NCBI GenBank assembly: GCA_025453675.1
Contig: JALOPW010000007.1
Span: forward strand, 1-60,542
Origin: Methanolinea sp.
Lineage (GTDB): Archaea; Halobacteriota; Methanomicrobia; Methanomicrobiales; Methanospirillaceae
Length of the DNA: 60,542 nucleotides
Reading direction: 5' to 3'
Numbering within the stretch: the stretch's first letter is position 1; every line of letters begins with the position of its first letter. Below are positions 26,052 through 34,226 of the stretch, one piece after another. The notes below the pieces were generated by a model that was given only the letters and a program-made list of their open reading frames with translations, did not search any database and was not told the DNA's origin. Position numbers and translations under genes: made by a program.

Positions 26052-26792
26052 TCAGTTCCATTTCCCATTCAAATATTTTACTCTGAAAATTTTTCCAATG
26101 ATAATTGCATGATTCTGAATACTCTTCCATGTTCTTGCTTTTGAATGTCCATGTTCACGAGTGTACAGATGCGCCGGGACCTCTCTCACGTGTAACCCGG
26201 ATAGAATCATTTTCGATAGAATCTCGGCATTTACTTCAAAATTGTTGCTGGTGATGGTTATTACCGAAAAAACACCCCTTTTATATAATCTGAAAATTGG
26301 GCTTACACTGGTGACCTGTTGGCCAAGCTCAAGACAGTAGATAAAATTCACGATTTTTGATAATATTTTTCTAATCGGTTGAACCTCTGTCATGAGGTTA
26401 TTGTTGAGATATGGGGAACCGGATATACAATCTACCGGATGCATTTCATATTCGGTCAAGAGTATTTCAATTTCTTCAGGCCTGAATGTGAGATCTGCAT
26501 CCATAGTGATGAGAAGGTCTCCTTCACACATTCCAATACCATTTCGAATTGCAGCTCCCATTCCCAAGTTTTTCTTATTGCGCAATATCTTGATATATGG
26601 TTTCAGTTTCAGTAATTCTCCCATATGATGCCAGCTCTGGTCGGTGCTTCCATCATCAATAAGAATGACTTCAAAATCCCGTGAATATTCCGGGATAATA
26701 TTTTCCAGAATGGGAAAGAGATTATTAGGATATTCTGATAAAATGTCTTCTTCATTGAATACGGGAATAATTATCGATACTTTCCCTTTCAT
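26052..26792 (-). CDS. Family 2 glycosyltransferase (dolichyl-phosphate mannosyltransferase-like)
   Basis: A 246-residue GT2 enzyme. The start SIIIPVFNEEDILSEY, the nucleotide-sugar motif EVILIDDGSTDQSWHH (about 42-57) and the metal-binding DAD in LLITMDADLTFRPEEIEILL (about 94-113) are diagnostic. The length and lack of transmembrane helices fit polyprenyl-phosphate glycosyltransferases (DPM1/AglJ-like) that charge a lipid carrier at the cytoplasmic face. It overlaps the upstream membrane-protein gene by 41 bp. AT-rich like its neighbours, it may have been acquired with them. Confidence 0.9.
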   Translation of the reverse strand: MKGKVSIIIPVFNEEDILSEYPNNLFPILENIIPEYSRDFEVILIDDGSTDQSWHHMGELLKLKPYIKILRNKKNLGMGAAIRNGIGMCEGDLLITMDADLTFRPEEIEILLTEYEMHPVDCISGSPYLNNNLMTEVQPIRKILSKIVNFIYCLELGQQVTSVSPIFRLYKRGVFSVITITSNNFEVNAEILSKMILSGLHVREVPAHLYTREHGHSKARTWKSIQNHAIIIGKIFRVKYLNGKWN

Positions 26793-27729
26793 TCATATAA
26801 TAGGTGCGCATCCGGTGATAATAAAAAAAACCTATGATTATGACGAAATACATCGAGATCGCTCTGTCAATCACTGCTATTCCAACTGCATTTTCAGTCG
26901 GCACTCCCATTTCCGCCAAAAAAATCGCAAGTGAACCTTCTGTAATACCGATACCAAGAGGAATTTGTGATATTAAGCCTATCAGCACTGCCAATGAGAA
27001 GAAAATTGAGAGATGGATAATTTGTAAAGAATACCCAAAGGAATACGCCACAAGCCACAATCTGACAAATTCACTGGCGAGGGCAAAAATCGTGTATAAG
27101 AATACATTGAATGCGGTAAAGGGGGAGATCTTTCTAATTTTAATCTCCTCTGTATCAAATGTCCGAAATTTTTTTCTGGCTAAATTTTGAAAGAACTGTA
27201 TGAACCGATCAGAAAAGAGATACATTATCCCGAGAAATATGAGGAGAAATAACGTAAATTCTAGAATAATGTAGTATTTTGCAGAGAATCCGATGAACAA
27301 CACTCCTGCAGCGATTAAAAATATGGATATGAGTTCAAAGATACGCTCGTAAAACACCATGGAGATACCATCTCTGAAGGGGAGGGAGTATCTTACTTTC
27401 ATGAAGTCTGCCTTCATGATATCCCCAATTCTTCCAGGAGATATACCTGCCGGGAAAAAACTGGCAATAACAATCCCCATTGATTCATGAAAAGTAATAG
27501 GGACCCCATAATGACCGCAGAGATACTGCCAGCGTTTGATCTTAAGAAGAATGGTCACCTGGGTGAGGAAGAAAGCTGCCAGAAGAAACGGAAAATTGAT
27601 GGTTACGAAGATACCTGGGTTCTGATATAATCCCGAATCGTAAATAAAGTAAATTAATAGGAAGATACCTAGTGCGGCAAGGGTCGTATATATGAGTCGC
27701 CGGAGATTCATTGTGTGAAATCCATCCAT
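26752..27729 (-). CDS. Lysylphosphatidylglycerol synthase-like (UPF0104) membrane protein
   Basis: A 325-residue protein with about eight transmembrane helices and no soluble catalytic domain. It has the UPF0104/AglD2 family marks: FPAGISPGRIGDIMKADFMKV (about 91-111) and LIGLISQIPLGIGITEGSLAIFL (about 252-274). Such proteins occur in bacterial and archaeal glycan clusters and are suspected to move lipid-linked intermediates or assist lipid modification. The start may be M1 (27729) or M7 (27711). It overlaps the GT2 gene by 41 bp at its 3' end and follows the GT39 gene by 79 bp. Function is inferred. Confidence 0.8.
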   Translation of the reverse strand: MDGFHTMNLRRLIYTTLAALGIFLLIYFIYDSGLYQNPGIFVTINFPFLLAAFFLTQVTILLKIKRWQYLCGHYGVPITFHESMGIVIASFFPAGISPGRIGDIMKADFMKVRYSLPFRDGISMVFYERIFELISIFLIAAGVLFIGFSAKYYIILEFTLFLLIFLGIMYLFSDRFIQFFQNLARKKFRTFDTEEIKIRKISPFTAFNVFLYTIFALASEFVRLWLVAYSFGYSLQIIHLSIFFSLAVLIGLISQIPLGIGITEGSLAIFLAEMGVPTENAVGIAVIDRAISMYFVIIIGFFYYHRMRTYYMNERESIDNYSRIQ

Positions 27730-27808
27730 GTATCCAGGTACTTATCTTCTATGCTCTGATCTTTTCTTCCTGCCTTTTTTGTCTATTCTGTTCTGTATCT
27801 GTCACTTC

Positions 27809-29335
27809 TTATTCCGATATTCGAAACAAAAAAATACCCGTATATTCACCCATCAATGTGGCATTCTTCTTCAACCACTCGACACTTGCACCCGAGGGAT
27901 CAGGAGCAAAAATATCTCTTGTCATAATTATGAACACTCTCTTTCCGCTATATTCTTTTGATATATTCTCAAGTTCATTGAGGCTTGAAGCTCCCAACTG
28001 AATCGTATGATCACGCTGTGAGTCATAGTAAAAATTGAATGGATAGTGCAGGTATTCGGGCATGAGCACCACAACGTCGCCATCCTGGGTAAACTGTTCA
28101 AATTCGCTCGAGAAATCGCGCCAGTTTTCCTTGGTATGGACAGTATAGAGTCCTGTGAGGGTGGGTATGTTCACCAGGAAGATACATGCTATCAAAATGA
28201 AAATGACGAGTTTATGCTTGATAATGTGACAGAATGCCCTTGAAGAATAGGCAATTCCCAGGAAATAGAAAGGTATCATTATGATGAGAAACCTCGTTTC
28301 AAAGGGCATCCGATAGGAGAGAGAATAACTTACTATAAGTATTGCTACAATCGAGATCGCGAGGAACATGCACTTTATTTTTTCATGTATAACTGCCCAC
28401 AGCAGACCAATGCTGAAAAGGATGAGAAAAACGACGGTTGCAGGCATACTGAATCCGGAGAGCGTAAAAAAACCATTTGTGACGACATCCCATCCCTGGA
28501 GGCCATACGTGGGTAACGAGGCCGTCCTCACGAGAAACAGTTCCACAGTCACAATAAGGAGTGGGAGGGTGACAAGAAGGAATGTAATAAGTGAATAAAG
28601 GAACTTCTTCCAATTCTCCCATCTTTTTTCCTTCTTCATATACATATTGAGAATCCCCAAAATCACAAGTATTCCGAATACAATTGCAGAGTAAAAATGT
28701 GTCCAAAACGCCAAACCCGAAAAAAGGCCGAATAGCACCCAGTGAATCGCCCTGTTATTTGTTGTTCCCTTCAGGAAAAACAGGATGGAAAGTGCCACGA
28801 ATAAGAGGAGCAGGGTGTATGCCCTTGCCTCCTGAGAATAATATACGAGGAAAGTTGAGAATGTGACGAGTGTTGCACATATTATCCCGCAATTGCGGTC
28901 GGAGAACTCTTTGCCCAGCCAATAAAAGATGGGAATTGTCACGCTTCCTGCGAATGCCGGGATGATCCTGAGCATTATTGCATCTCTCCCAAAATACAAC
29001 ATCACGGATTCAATGACATAAAAGAGTGGAGGGTTGAATTCAGTGCCATTTCGCAGGAGTTCCCAGAGTGAATCAAGAGGTATCGTTGAATAATAGTAGG
29101 TAACAGCCTCATCCAACCAGAGAGAATTGAATCCGAGATTATAAAACCTTAAAAATAGGCCAATAACCGTGAGGAGAAGCACAATTTGGGTGTATCGATC
29201 TGACAACACATTGTTCTTGAGAGATTCAATATTCCATGTACCCGCCTCCACATTTTCAACTATTCTCCCCGAGTTCAAATCACAAGGAGAGATTCTGGTG
29301 ATATTATGTCCCTTCCCTTTTACCCGACTGGTCAT
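27809..29335 (-). CDS. Family 39-type (PMT/ArnT-like) membrane glycosyltransferase
   Basis: A 508-residue polytopic protein with about eleven transmembrane helices. The first luminal loop has the DE pair of GT-C enzymes (LWLDEAVTYYYSTIPLDSLWELLRNGTEFNPPLFYVIES, about 74-112), and FYWLGKEFSDRNCGI and YYSQEARAYTLLLLFVALS follow, as in PMT_2/ArnT proteins. It would transfer a sugar from a polyprenyl carrier on the outer face of the membrane. It is the first gene of the leftward AT-rich operon and is probably started at 29335, about 26-35 bp below a TATA box. Confidence 0.88.
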   Translation of the reverse strand: MTSRVKGKGHNITRISPCDLNSGRIVENVEAGTWNIESLKNNVLSDRYTQIVLLLTVIGLFLRFYNLGFNSLWLDEAVTYYYSTIPLDSLWELLRNGTEFNPPLFYVIESVMLYFGRDAIMLRIIPAFAGSVTIPIFYWLGKEFSDRNCGIICATLVTFSTFLVYYSQEARAYTLLLLFVALSILFFLKGTTNNRAIHWVLFGLFSGLAFWTHFYSAIVFGILVILGILNMYMKKEKRWENWKKFLYSLITFLLVTLPLLIVTVELFLVRTASLPTYGLQGWDVVTNGFFTLSGFSMPATVVFLILFSIGLLWAVIHEKIKCMFLAISIVAILIVSYSLSYRMPFETRFLIIMIPFYFLGIAYSSRAFCHIIKHKLVIFILIACIFLVNIPTLTGLYTVHTKENWRDFSSEFEQFTQDGDVVVLMPEYLHYPFNFYYDSQRDHTIQLGASSLNELENISKEYSGKRVFIIMTRDIFAPDPSGASVEWLKKNATLMGEYTGIFLFRISE

Positions 29336-29360
29336 TACATGAATACTCCATCAAAATACT

Positions 29361-29370
29361 GATAAATATA
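29361..29370 (-). promoter_or_regulatory. TATA box of the glycan operon
   Basis: The complement reads TATATTTATC, 26-35 bp upstream of the GT39 start at 29335. This spacing predicts an almost leaderless transcript for the four-gene operon running to 25272. No other promoter-like element lies between the genes. Confidence 0.5.
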
Positions 29371-29603
29371 TCTGGATACTTCCAGAATTTTCAGCATTTG
29401 AGTTATCAGGAGGTTTTTGATCGTTAATGGGTGATTGATTGATTTTTTTGGGAATTTCAGGTGTGTACTTTTCCATTCGATACTCCCTCAATTCCCCCAC
29501 CACACACAACCCCCCCCTTCAGATTCCTGAATCACTGGGCATGATATTTCATTCAAATGTATCGCCTGCGTGGACGGATATGCTGCATTCGGGTCTATTC
29601 TAA

Positions 29604-29735
29604 TGAAAATGGCTTCGCCATTTTCATAATTTATGTCCGAAATCCTGAAAGGAGTTCATAGTGTGTGGTACGAAAACCGCATCCGCGGTTTTCATCATGG
29701 GGGCATGTGACCCGACGGTCTCATGTCCGTTTCAT
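29604..29735 (+). repeat. Dispersed hairpin repeat, copy 2 (complete)
   Basis: The most complete copy. Left hairpin GAAAATGGC-TTC-GCCATTTTC (29605-29625) is a perfect 9-bp stem; the 33-nt conserved centre begins ATGTCCGAAATCC at 29632; the right hairpin GAAAACCGC-ATCC-GCGGTTTTC (29672-29693) is also a perfect 9-bp stem; a conserved tail GTGACCCGACGGTCTCATGTCCGTTTCAT ends the unit. The ends, ATGAAAATGG and CCGTTTCAT, form imperfect terminal inverted repeats. About 93% of positions match copies 1 and 3. It lies about 370 bp beyond the stop of the leftward deoxyribosyltransferase gene. Confidence 0.85.
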
Positions 29736-29737
29736 TT

Positions 29738-29803
29738 GAAAATGCCTCCGCAATTTTTAATTTGTATGCGTGTATCCTGAAGGGAATCATGGAGTGTTCT
29801 TGA
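29738..29803 (+). repeat. Degenerate tandem half-copy of the dispersed repeat
   Basis: Directly after copy 2, the sequence GAAAATGCCTCCGCAATTTTTAATTTGTATGCG...ATCCTGAAGGGAATCATGGAGTGTTCTTG aligns with the left hairpin and conserved centre of the repeat, with many substitutions and no right hairpin. It looks like an older, decayed tandem unit. Confidence 0.6.
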
Positions 29804-30105
29804 AGGTGATGAATATCTTCTCCGGTCCTATCTTCGAAAAGACCGGGTTTTCTTTCCACTTTTTTTCTGCCGGGAAAAAGAATCCTGCTGTGGTGTGGAC
29901 CTGGAAATCAGTCAGTGGTAATCAAAGTATAGTCTCGTCCTGCAGATACCGCTCCCGAAGAATTGCACGTATCAGAACACTGGCAGAGATCAGGCAGATT
30001 TGTTGTAGAGATGCAATCGACCACTCATTCGCAAAGATCAGGCAGCAATCTGATCTTTTCCATAACGTCCTTTTCTCTTCGTTCCTCTCTTTATTTCATC
30101 CTGGT

Positions 30106-30990
30106 TCATTCCGGCATCCGCTGTTGCGGGTTCATTCTCTGGTGTTCCAGGAGGAAAGGGGAGTGCAATGCCTCCAATATCTCCACTTCTCTTCGCACTA
30201 CCCGGGATGACTGCTCGAGCATCAGGTTCACATGCTCATGTGCCCCCGCCCTCCTGAAATCTGTCCTGACGGATATGACCGGGATGGCACGGGCATAGGC
30301 ATACCCCATCTCCCAGGAGGTCCCGGAATCGGCATCCGCGCCGTCAATCACCGCAAGCACCACGTCTGCCCTGGAGAGCGCCTCGCAATGCCGGGCAAAC
30401 ATCTCCTGCTGCGAACTGGTGTCACGGCAGCATCCGTCCTCGCCTGCCTCCTGGGGGAGATAGACCTGGAAAAGGTGGGAAGAGACGAGCTCATAGAGAG
30501 AGACATTGAAGCGCCTCTCGGCGGTCGAGAAGAGGGGTGCCGCAAGGTAGACACGGTAGCGGGCAAACGCCTGGACATCGATTGCAGGGATTTTAGGGAA
30601 ACGGTCCAGGAAGACCCCCCTCCCGGGACGTCGCGACGGTCCGGCCTGGTCGGCGCCATAATAGGTGGTGTCAACCCCGCAGGTGGGGGATGAATTCACC
30701 CCGACAATGCAGAGCGGCGGGCCATGGGTCCCGATGATCTCTTTGACCTCTTTTTCAAGGCTGTCAAGGAGCCTGGTGAACTCCGCGGTATCAAGCCTTT
30801 CGAGAAATGTGCCCGGTTCGCGATCTTTCCCGAGGTAGAGGGTTTCAGGACAGGGGAGCGGGACGACCTCAATCCCAAACGTGCGGCAACGCTCGATTGC
30901 CTTCCCGAATGCATCGAGATCCGAATTCCTGGTGATCCCGCGGGCCCGGAGTTCGGGGTGCAGGATGCAGGGGCACATCAACACGTACAT
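30106..30990 (-). CDS. TudS-like (DUF523-type) domain fused to nucleoside 2-deoxyribosyltransferase
   Basis: A 294-residue protein read from ATG 30990 (or 30978); the longer open frame overlaps the divergent tsr3 and is not used. Residues 1-130 resemble DUF523/thiouracil desulfurase: three cysteines in the right contexts (CPC at 6-8, PLPCPET with C47, SSPTCGV with C104) could hold a [4Fe-4S] cluster. Residues about 150-285 are a nucleoside 2-deoxyribosyltransferase fold: VYLAAPLFSTAERRFN, then AVIDGADADSGTSWEMGYAYARAIPVI with the nucleophilic Glu. Together they suggest salvage or cleanup of modified, perhaps thiolated, pyrimidine nucleosides. The fold calls are by motif and the substrate is inference. 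Confidence 0.7.
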   Translation of the reverse strand: MYVLMCPCILHPELRARGITRNSDLDAFGKAIERCRTFGIEVVPLPCPETLYLGKDREPGTFLERLDTAEFTRLLDSLEKEVKEIIGTHGPPLCIVGVNSSPTCGVDTTYYGADQAGPSRRPGRGVFLDRFPKIPAIDVQAFARYRVYLAAPLFSTAERRFNVSLYELVSSHLFQVYLPQEAGEDGCCRDTSSQQEMFARHCEALSRADVVLAVIDGADADSGTSWEMGYAYARAIPVISVRTDFRRAGAHEHVNLMLEQSSRVVRREVEILEALHSPFLLEHQRMNPQQRMPE

Positions 30991-31021
30991 TTGAAGATAG
31001 GTGGATACGAAGAGGAGATAG

Positions 31022-31513
31022 ATGATTCCCCTGTATGCCTTCCGGGACAACAGCTGTGACCCGCGGAAATGTACTGTAAAACGCATGGAGCGTTCAGGTC
31101 TTATCCGGGTCCTTTCGAAGATCTCCCGGATACCGCGGAACACCCTCCTCCTGGACCCCACGGCAGAACAGGCATTGTCCCCCGCCGATCGGACTGCCCG
31201 TTCCATCACCGCCCTTGACTGTTCCTGGGAAGTGGTCGAGGACATACCTTTGAGTTCCTGGAGAAGACGGAGGGCACTCCCGTTTCTGCTGGCTGCAAAC
31301 CCGGTGAATTTCGGGAGACCCTGGCGTCTCTCATCGGTGGAGGCACTTGCGGGTACCCTCTACATACTGGGTGAACGGGACCAGGCAGCCCTTATCCTGG
31401 AGACCGCCCCGTGGGGGCGGAGATTCCTGGAACTGAACGAGGAGCCTTTGAGTCTTTATGCCGAAGCAAAAGACAGCCAGGAGATCCTCCAAATCCAGGG
31501 TTTCTATCTCTGA
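31022..31513 (+). CDS. tsr3: Tsr3-type rRNA aminocarboxypropyltransferase (DUF367)
   Basis: A 163-residue archaeal Tsr3. It transfers the 3-amino-3-carboxypropyl group of SAM to small-subunit rRNA. Family blocks are present: NSCDPRKCTVKRMERSGL (about 10-27), LLLDPTAEQALSPADR (about 42-57), ITALDCSWE (about 62-70), RALPFLLAANPVNFGRPWRLSSVEALAGTLYILG (about 84-117) and RRFLELNEEPLSLY. The ATG at 31022 follows GAGGAGAT. It is divergent from the deoxyribosyltransferase gene (31 bp) and overlaps the convergent PAS gene by 10 bp. Confidence 0.9.
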   Translation: MIPLYAFRDNSCDPRKCTVKRMERSGLIRVLSKISRIPRNTLLLDPTAEQALSPADRTARSITALDCSWEVVEDIPLSSWRRRRALPFLLAANPVNFGRPWRLSSVEALAGTLYILGERDQAALILETAPWGRRFLELNEEPLSLYAEAKDSQEILQIQGFYL

Positions 31514-34035
31514 AGAAGGTCCTGCGAGGCATGCCTCATGACCACGAGGTGCCCCAAAAAGGCCCCCTCTGCATCCCGAAGGCAGGATATCTCTGCATCG
31601 GTGACCTGGTTCAACTCTCCAACCCTGATCCTGACCGTATCTGTTCTCTTCCCATTATCCCTTGATTGACACAGACACTCTCTCACCAGGGGCACATCCC
31701 TGGAATTGCAAACCTGGAAAAATTCCTTTCCAATGACCTCGTCCTTCTTGCACTGCAGCAGGGCAAGGAACGGGGGATTCATCTTCTGGATCCGTGCCTG
31801 TGTGTCAAGGATGGCAACACCATCGGGGAGCTGGTCAAAAGCAGACTCCAGGCAATCCAGGTTATTTCTATGTTCACAAGCAGGGGGGGGAAGGGGTGCC
31901 GTGAGGTCTCCTTCCCTTTCCTGGTGAATTTGTGTGGTCTCTTTCGCTTTCTTCCACTCTGACATGTCCCGGAAGGATTCGATCGCACCAATAGTGTTTC
32001 CTTCCCGGTCAAAAAGGGGGGTTGCCTTTCCCCACAGATATATCCCTCCTTCTTTCTGCCTGCCCGAAATGAACGCCTCAACAAAGATGCTGTCCCCGAA
32101 TCGCCGGATGTTCGGGTAGGATTTTGCCAGCTCGTGTGCTGGAAGGTCGAGTATATCTACAAGGATCGGCCTGGTCCCCTCGAGAAAGCTGAATGCTTTT
32201 TTGTAAGTATCAGTACCCAGGATATCCGCACTTTTCACCCCAGATAAGGTCTCGAGCGCCCGGTTCCACGCAATGACTTTCTTATCCCGGTTGATGATGA
32301 ATGTGGGGTCCGGCATAAACTCGACAGCATCCTGTAACTTCTCGTGAGTGGTCTTCAGGGCCTTCTCGATCACCTTCTGGTCGGTGATGTCCATGAAGGT
32401 ACCCATACCGCAGAGTAACGCCCCCCTGTCATCCTTAACCTGGGTCGCGGAGACCTGGAAGAACCGGGACATGCCGCCGGGCATCTTCACCCGCAGCTCT
32501 CCGCTCCATCTCCCCTGTGCACTGAGCACCTTTTTTATTTCGTCTACTGGAGGTATGGTGTTGTTTGCAATCTTCCAGAAATCGTCCATGTAGTTCTGCA
32601 GCATTCCATCCAGGCTTTTTGCACCAAAAATGCTCAGGAACGCCTGGTTCGCATAGACCAGGCGATCCTCGGCATCAAAGATAATGATGCCGTTGATCGC
32701 CGATTCGATCGCAGTATTCTTTATCTTCATCTCTCTTTCATTCTCCACTTTTTCACTGATATCGATGAAAGAGGCCATCATCGCAATAGGCACACCATTC
32801 TTGTCCCTGATCAGGTTCGCGGTGTGGTGGGTATGAACCTGGGTTCCATCTTTCCTGATGATCAGAATTTCCCCCACCCATTCCCCCCTTTCTTTGAGGG
32901 CCTGCATCACTACTTTCACTCCGGGTCCGGGATTCTTTGGATTTGCCAACATTTCCAATGGTTTGTGAAGGATATCCTCCAGGCGGGGAACTCCGAATAT
33001 GGTGAGGAACGCCGTATTTGCGTAGGTTATTAGGCCATCAAGAGTCGCGATGGCGATGCCATTGATAGAAGAGGCAATTGCCATGTTCATCACCAGGAGG
33101 TTCTCTTCCGCGATCTTCCTCTCGGTAATGTCCTGGCCTACGCCCTGGTACTCCACGATATCCCCCGATTCATCAAAAATAGCCCGGTTCGTCCACTGCT
33201 GCCACCGGATATTTCCATTCTGGTCAAGCACCCTCTGTTCATGGGTGAGAAACGGGTGTTCCCGGTCAAGAGAGAGGATATTCCTCTTCACGAACTCGCG
33301 ATCATTCTCATAAATATAGGGAAAGAGGTTTGTGCCGATTATCTTCTCCCGGAAAATCCCCAGGTACTGGCACATCGCATCATTCACAAACGTCAAATTG
33401 AAATCTGTGTTGAAACGGGATATGAATTCAGTCTGATCTTCCACAATAGCCCGGTACCTGGCTTCATTCATTCTCAGTTTCTGCTCATAGGCCCTGGAAA
33501 GGGTTACATCCTCGAAGATCAGGGTGAATCCCTTGCTCCCGTCGTCGAACACGGTGGGAACGGTCTTCAGGGCAAGATGGTGCTCCTGGCCATCCCGTGT
33601 AAAACTGATCTCTCTTGTACTGTCTCCCGGCCGGACAGGTTCTTCTGATAATTCACCGAATGGGATACTGGAGAGGCCCGTGATGTGTTCAGTCCGGATG
33701 TCATTTCCTATCAGATTCTCCTTTTGAAGGCTGAAGAATGAGAGGAAGTTGTCATTCATGTCAATAATTTTCAAATCGGTGTCCAGAATCAGGATCAATT
33801 CAGTAGCAAACTTCAGCATCGAGGAGATGGGGACTCTCTGGGAGAGATAGTAGACCTTGGCATTCCCGTAGAGCCGCATCTCCACCTGGCCGGTGATCAG
33901 GAGGATCTCCAGGTATTTTGCGACTGAATTCCGGTTGAGCTTGAGCATCTGCGAGATATCCGAGATCGTCAGCCCTTTTGGCCGGGTCTTCAACAATCTT
34001 TTAATCCTCGCAATCTTCTCCTGATCCAGGATCAT
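31504..34035 (-). CDS. Six-PAS sensory regulator with N-terminal HTH, no kinase domain
   Basis: An 843-residue soluble protein. The N-terminus is a helix-turn-helix (LTISDISQMLKLNRNSVAKYLEILLITGQVEMR, about 20-52). About six PAS/PAC units follow (near 75-185, 190-305, 310-430, 435-555, 560-690 and 720-843), each with hallmarks such as IIDMNDNFLSFF, VNDAMCQYLG, YANTAFLTIFG, YANQAFLSIFG and WNRALETLSG. No HisKA, HATPase, GGDEF or methyl-accepting domain is present; the protein ends after the last PAS. This looks like a one-component transcriptional regulator, a type common in Methanomicrobiales. The ligand is unknown. A TATA box lies 27-38 bp upstream. Confidence 0.85.
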   Translation of the reverse strand: MILDQEKIARIKRLLKTRPKGLTISDISQMLKLNRNSVAKYLEILLITGQVEMRLYGNAKVYYLSQRVPISSMLKFATELILILDTDLKIIDMNDNFLSFFSLQKENLIGNDIRTEHITGLSSIPFGELSEEPVRPGDSTREISFTRDGQEHHLALKTVPTVFDDGSKGFTLIFEDVTLSRAYEQKLRMNEARYRAIVEDQTEFISRFNTDFNLTFVNDAMCQYLGIFREKIIGTNLFPYIYENDREFVKRNILSLDREHPFLTHEQRVLDQNGNIRWQQWTNRAIFDESGDIVEYQGVGQDITERKIAEENLLVMNMAIASSINGIAIATLDGLITYANTAFLTIFGVPRLEDILHKPLEMLANPKNPGPGVKVVMQALKERGEWVGEILIIRKDGTQVHTHHTANLIRDKNGVPIAMMASFIDISEKVENEREMKIKNTAIESAINGIIIFDAEDRLVYANQAFLSIFGAKSLDGMLQNYMDDFWKIANNTIPPVDEIKKVLSAQGRWSGELRVKMPGGMSRFFQVSATQVKDDRGALLCGMGTFMDITDQKVIEKALKTTHEKLQDAVEFMPDPTFIINRDKKVIAWNRALETLSGVKSADILGTDTYKKAFSFLEGTRPILVDILDLPAHELAKSYPNIRRFGDSIFVEAFISGRQKEGGIYLWGKATPLFDREGNTIGAIESFRDMSEWKKAKETTQIHQEREGDLTAPLPPPACEHRNNLDCLESAFDQLPDGVAILDTQARIQKMNPPFLALLQCKKDEVIGKEFFQVCNSRDVPLVRECLCQSRDNGKRTDTVRIRVGELNQVTDAEISCLRDAEGAFLGHLVVMRHASQDLLQR

Positions 34036-34061
34036 AACAGTGTTGTGTTCCCCTTCAACCC

Positions 34062-34073
34062 ACTATAAATATT
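34062..34073 (-). promoter_or_regulatory. TATA box of the PAS regulator gene
   Basis: The complement reads AAATATTTATAG, 27-38 bp upstream of the start at 34035, which implies a near-leaderless mRNA. In the same gap, AGTATATATCC around 34144 could serve the rightward response-regulator gene. Confidence 0.45.
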
Positions 34074-34226
34074 TGCCAATCAAATATAACTCGTGTATTG
34101 AGCCCCTTTATAGGGTTCAACGCCGGGATTGTGAATTTTTCCAGTATATATCCCTGAAATGGGCATATCTCCTGGTAAACCCTGTTCTCCACAACCTTTT
34201 TGTTCCGGGGTGTGTCACTGGTTACC

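Larger units (their letters stand above)
29336..30105. other. Gene-free 770-bp stretch: promoter and repeats
   Basis: No credible gene is visible on either strand. From left to right it holds the TATA box of the glycan operon (GATAAATATA, 29361-29370, reading leftward), AT-rich filler with a CACACACAACCCCCCCC run near 29501-29518, a full copy of the dispersed hairpin repeat (29604-29735), its degenerate tandem extension (about 29738-29803), and about 300 bp of unrecognised sequence downstream of the deoxyribosyltransferase gene. In the last part AGATCAGGCAG occurs twice (near 29987 and 30036). No tRNA-like fold was found. Confidence 0.6.

Noticed and set aside
30991-31245. N-terminal extension of the deoxyribosyltransferase frame
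   Set aside because: It runs antisense through the start of tsr3, whose conserved family motifs are clear; the fused protein starts naturally at 30990.
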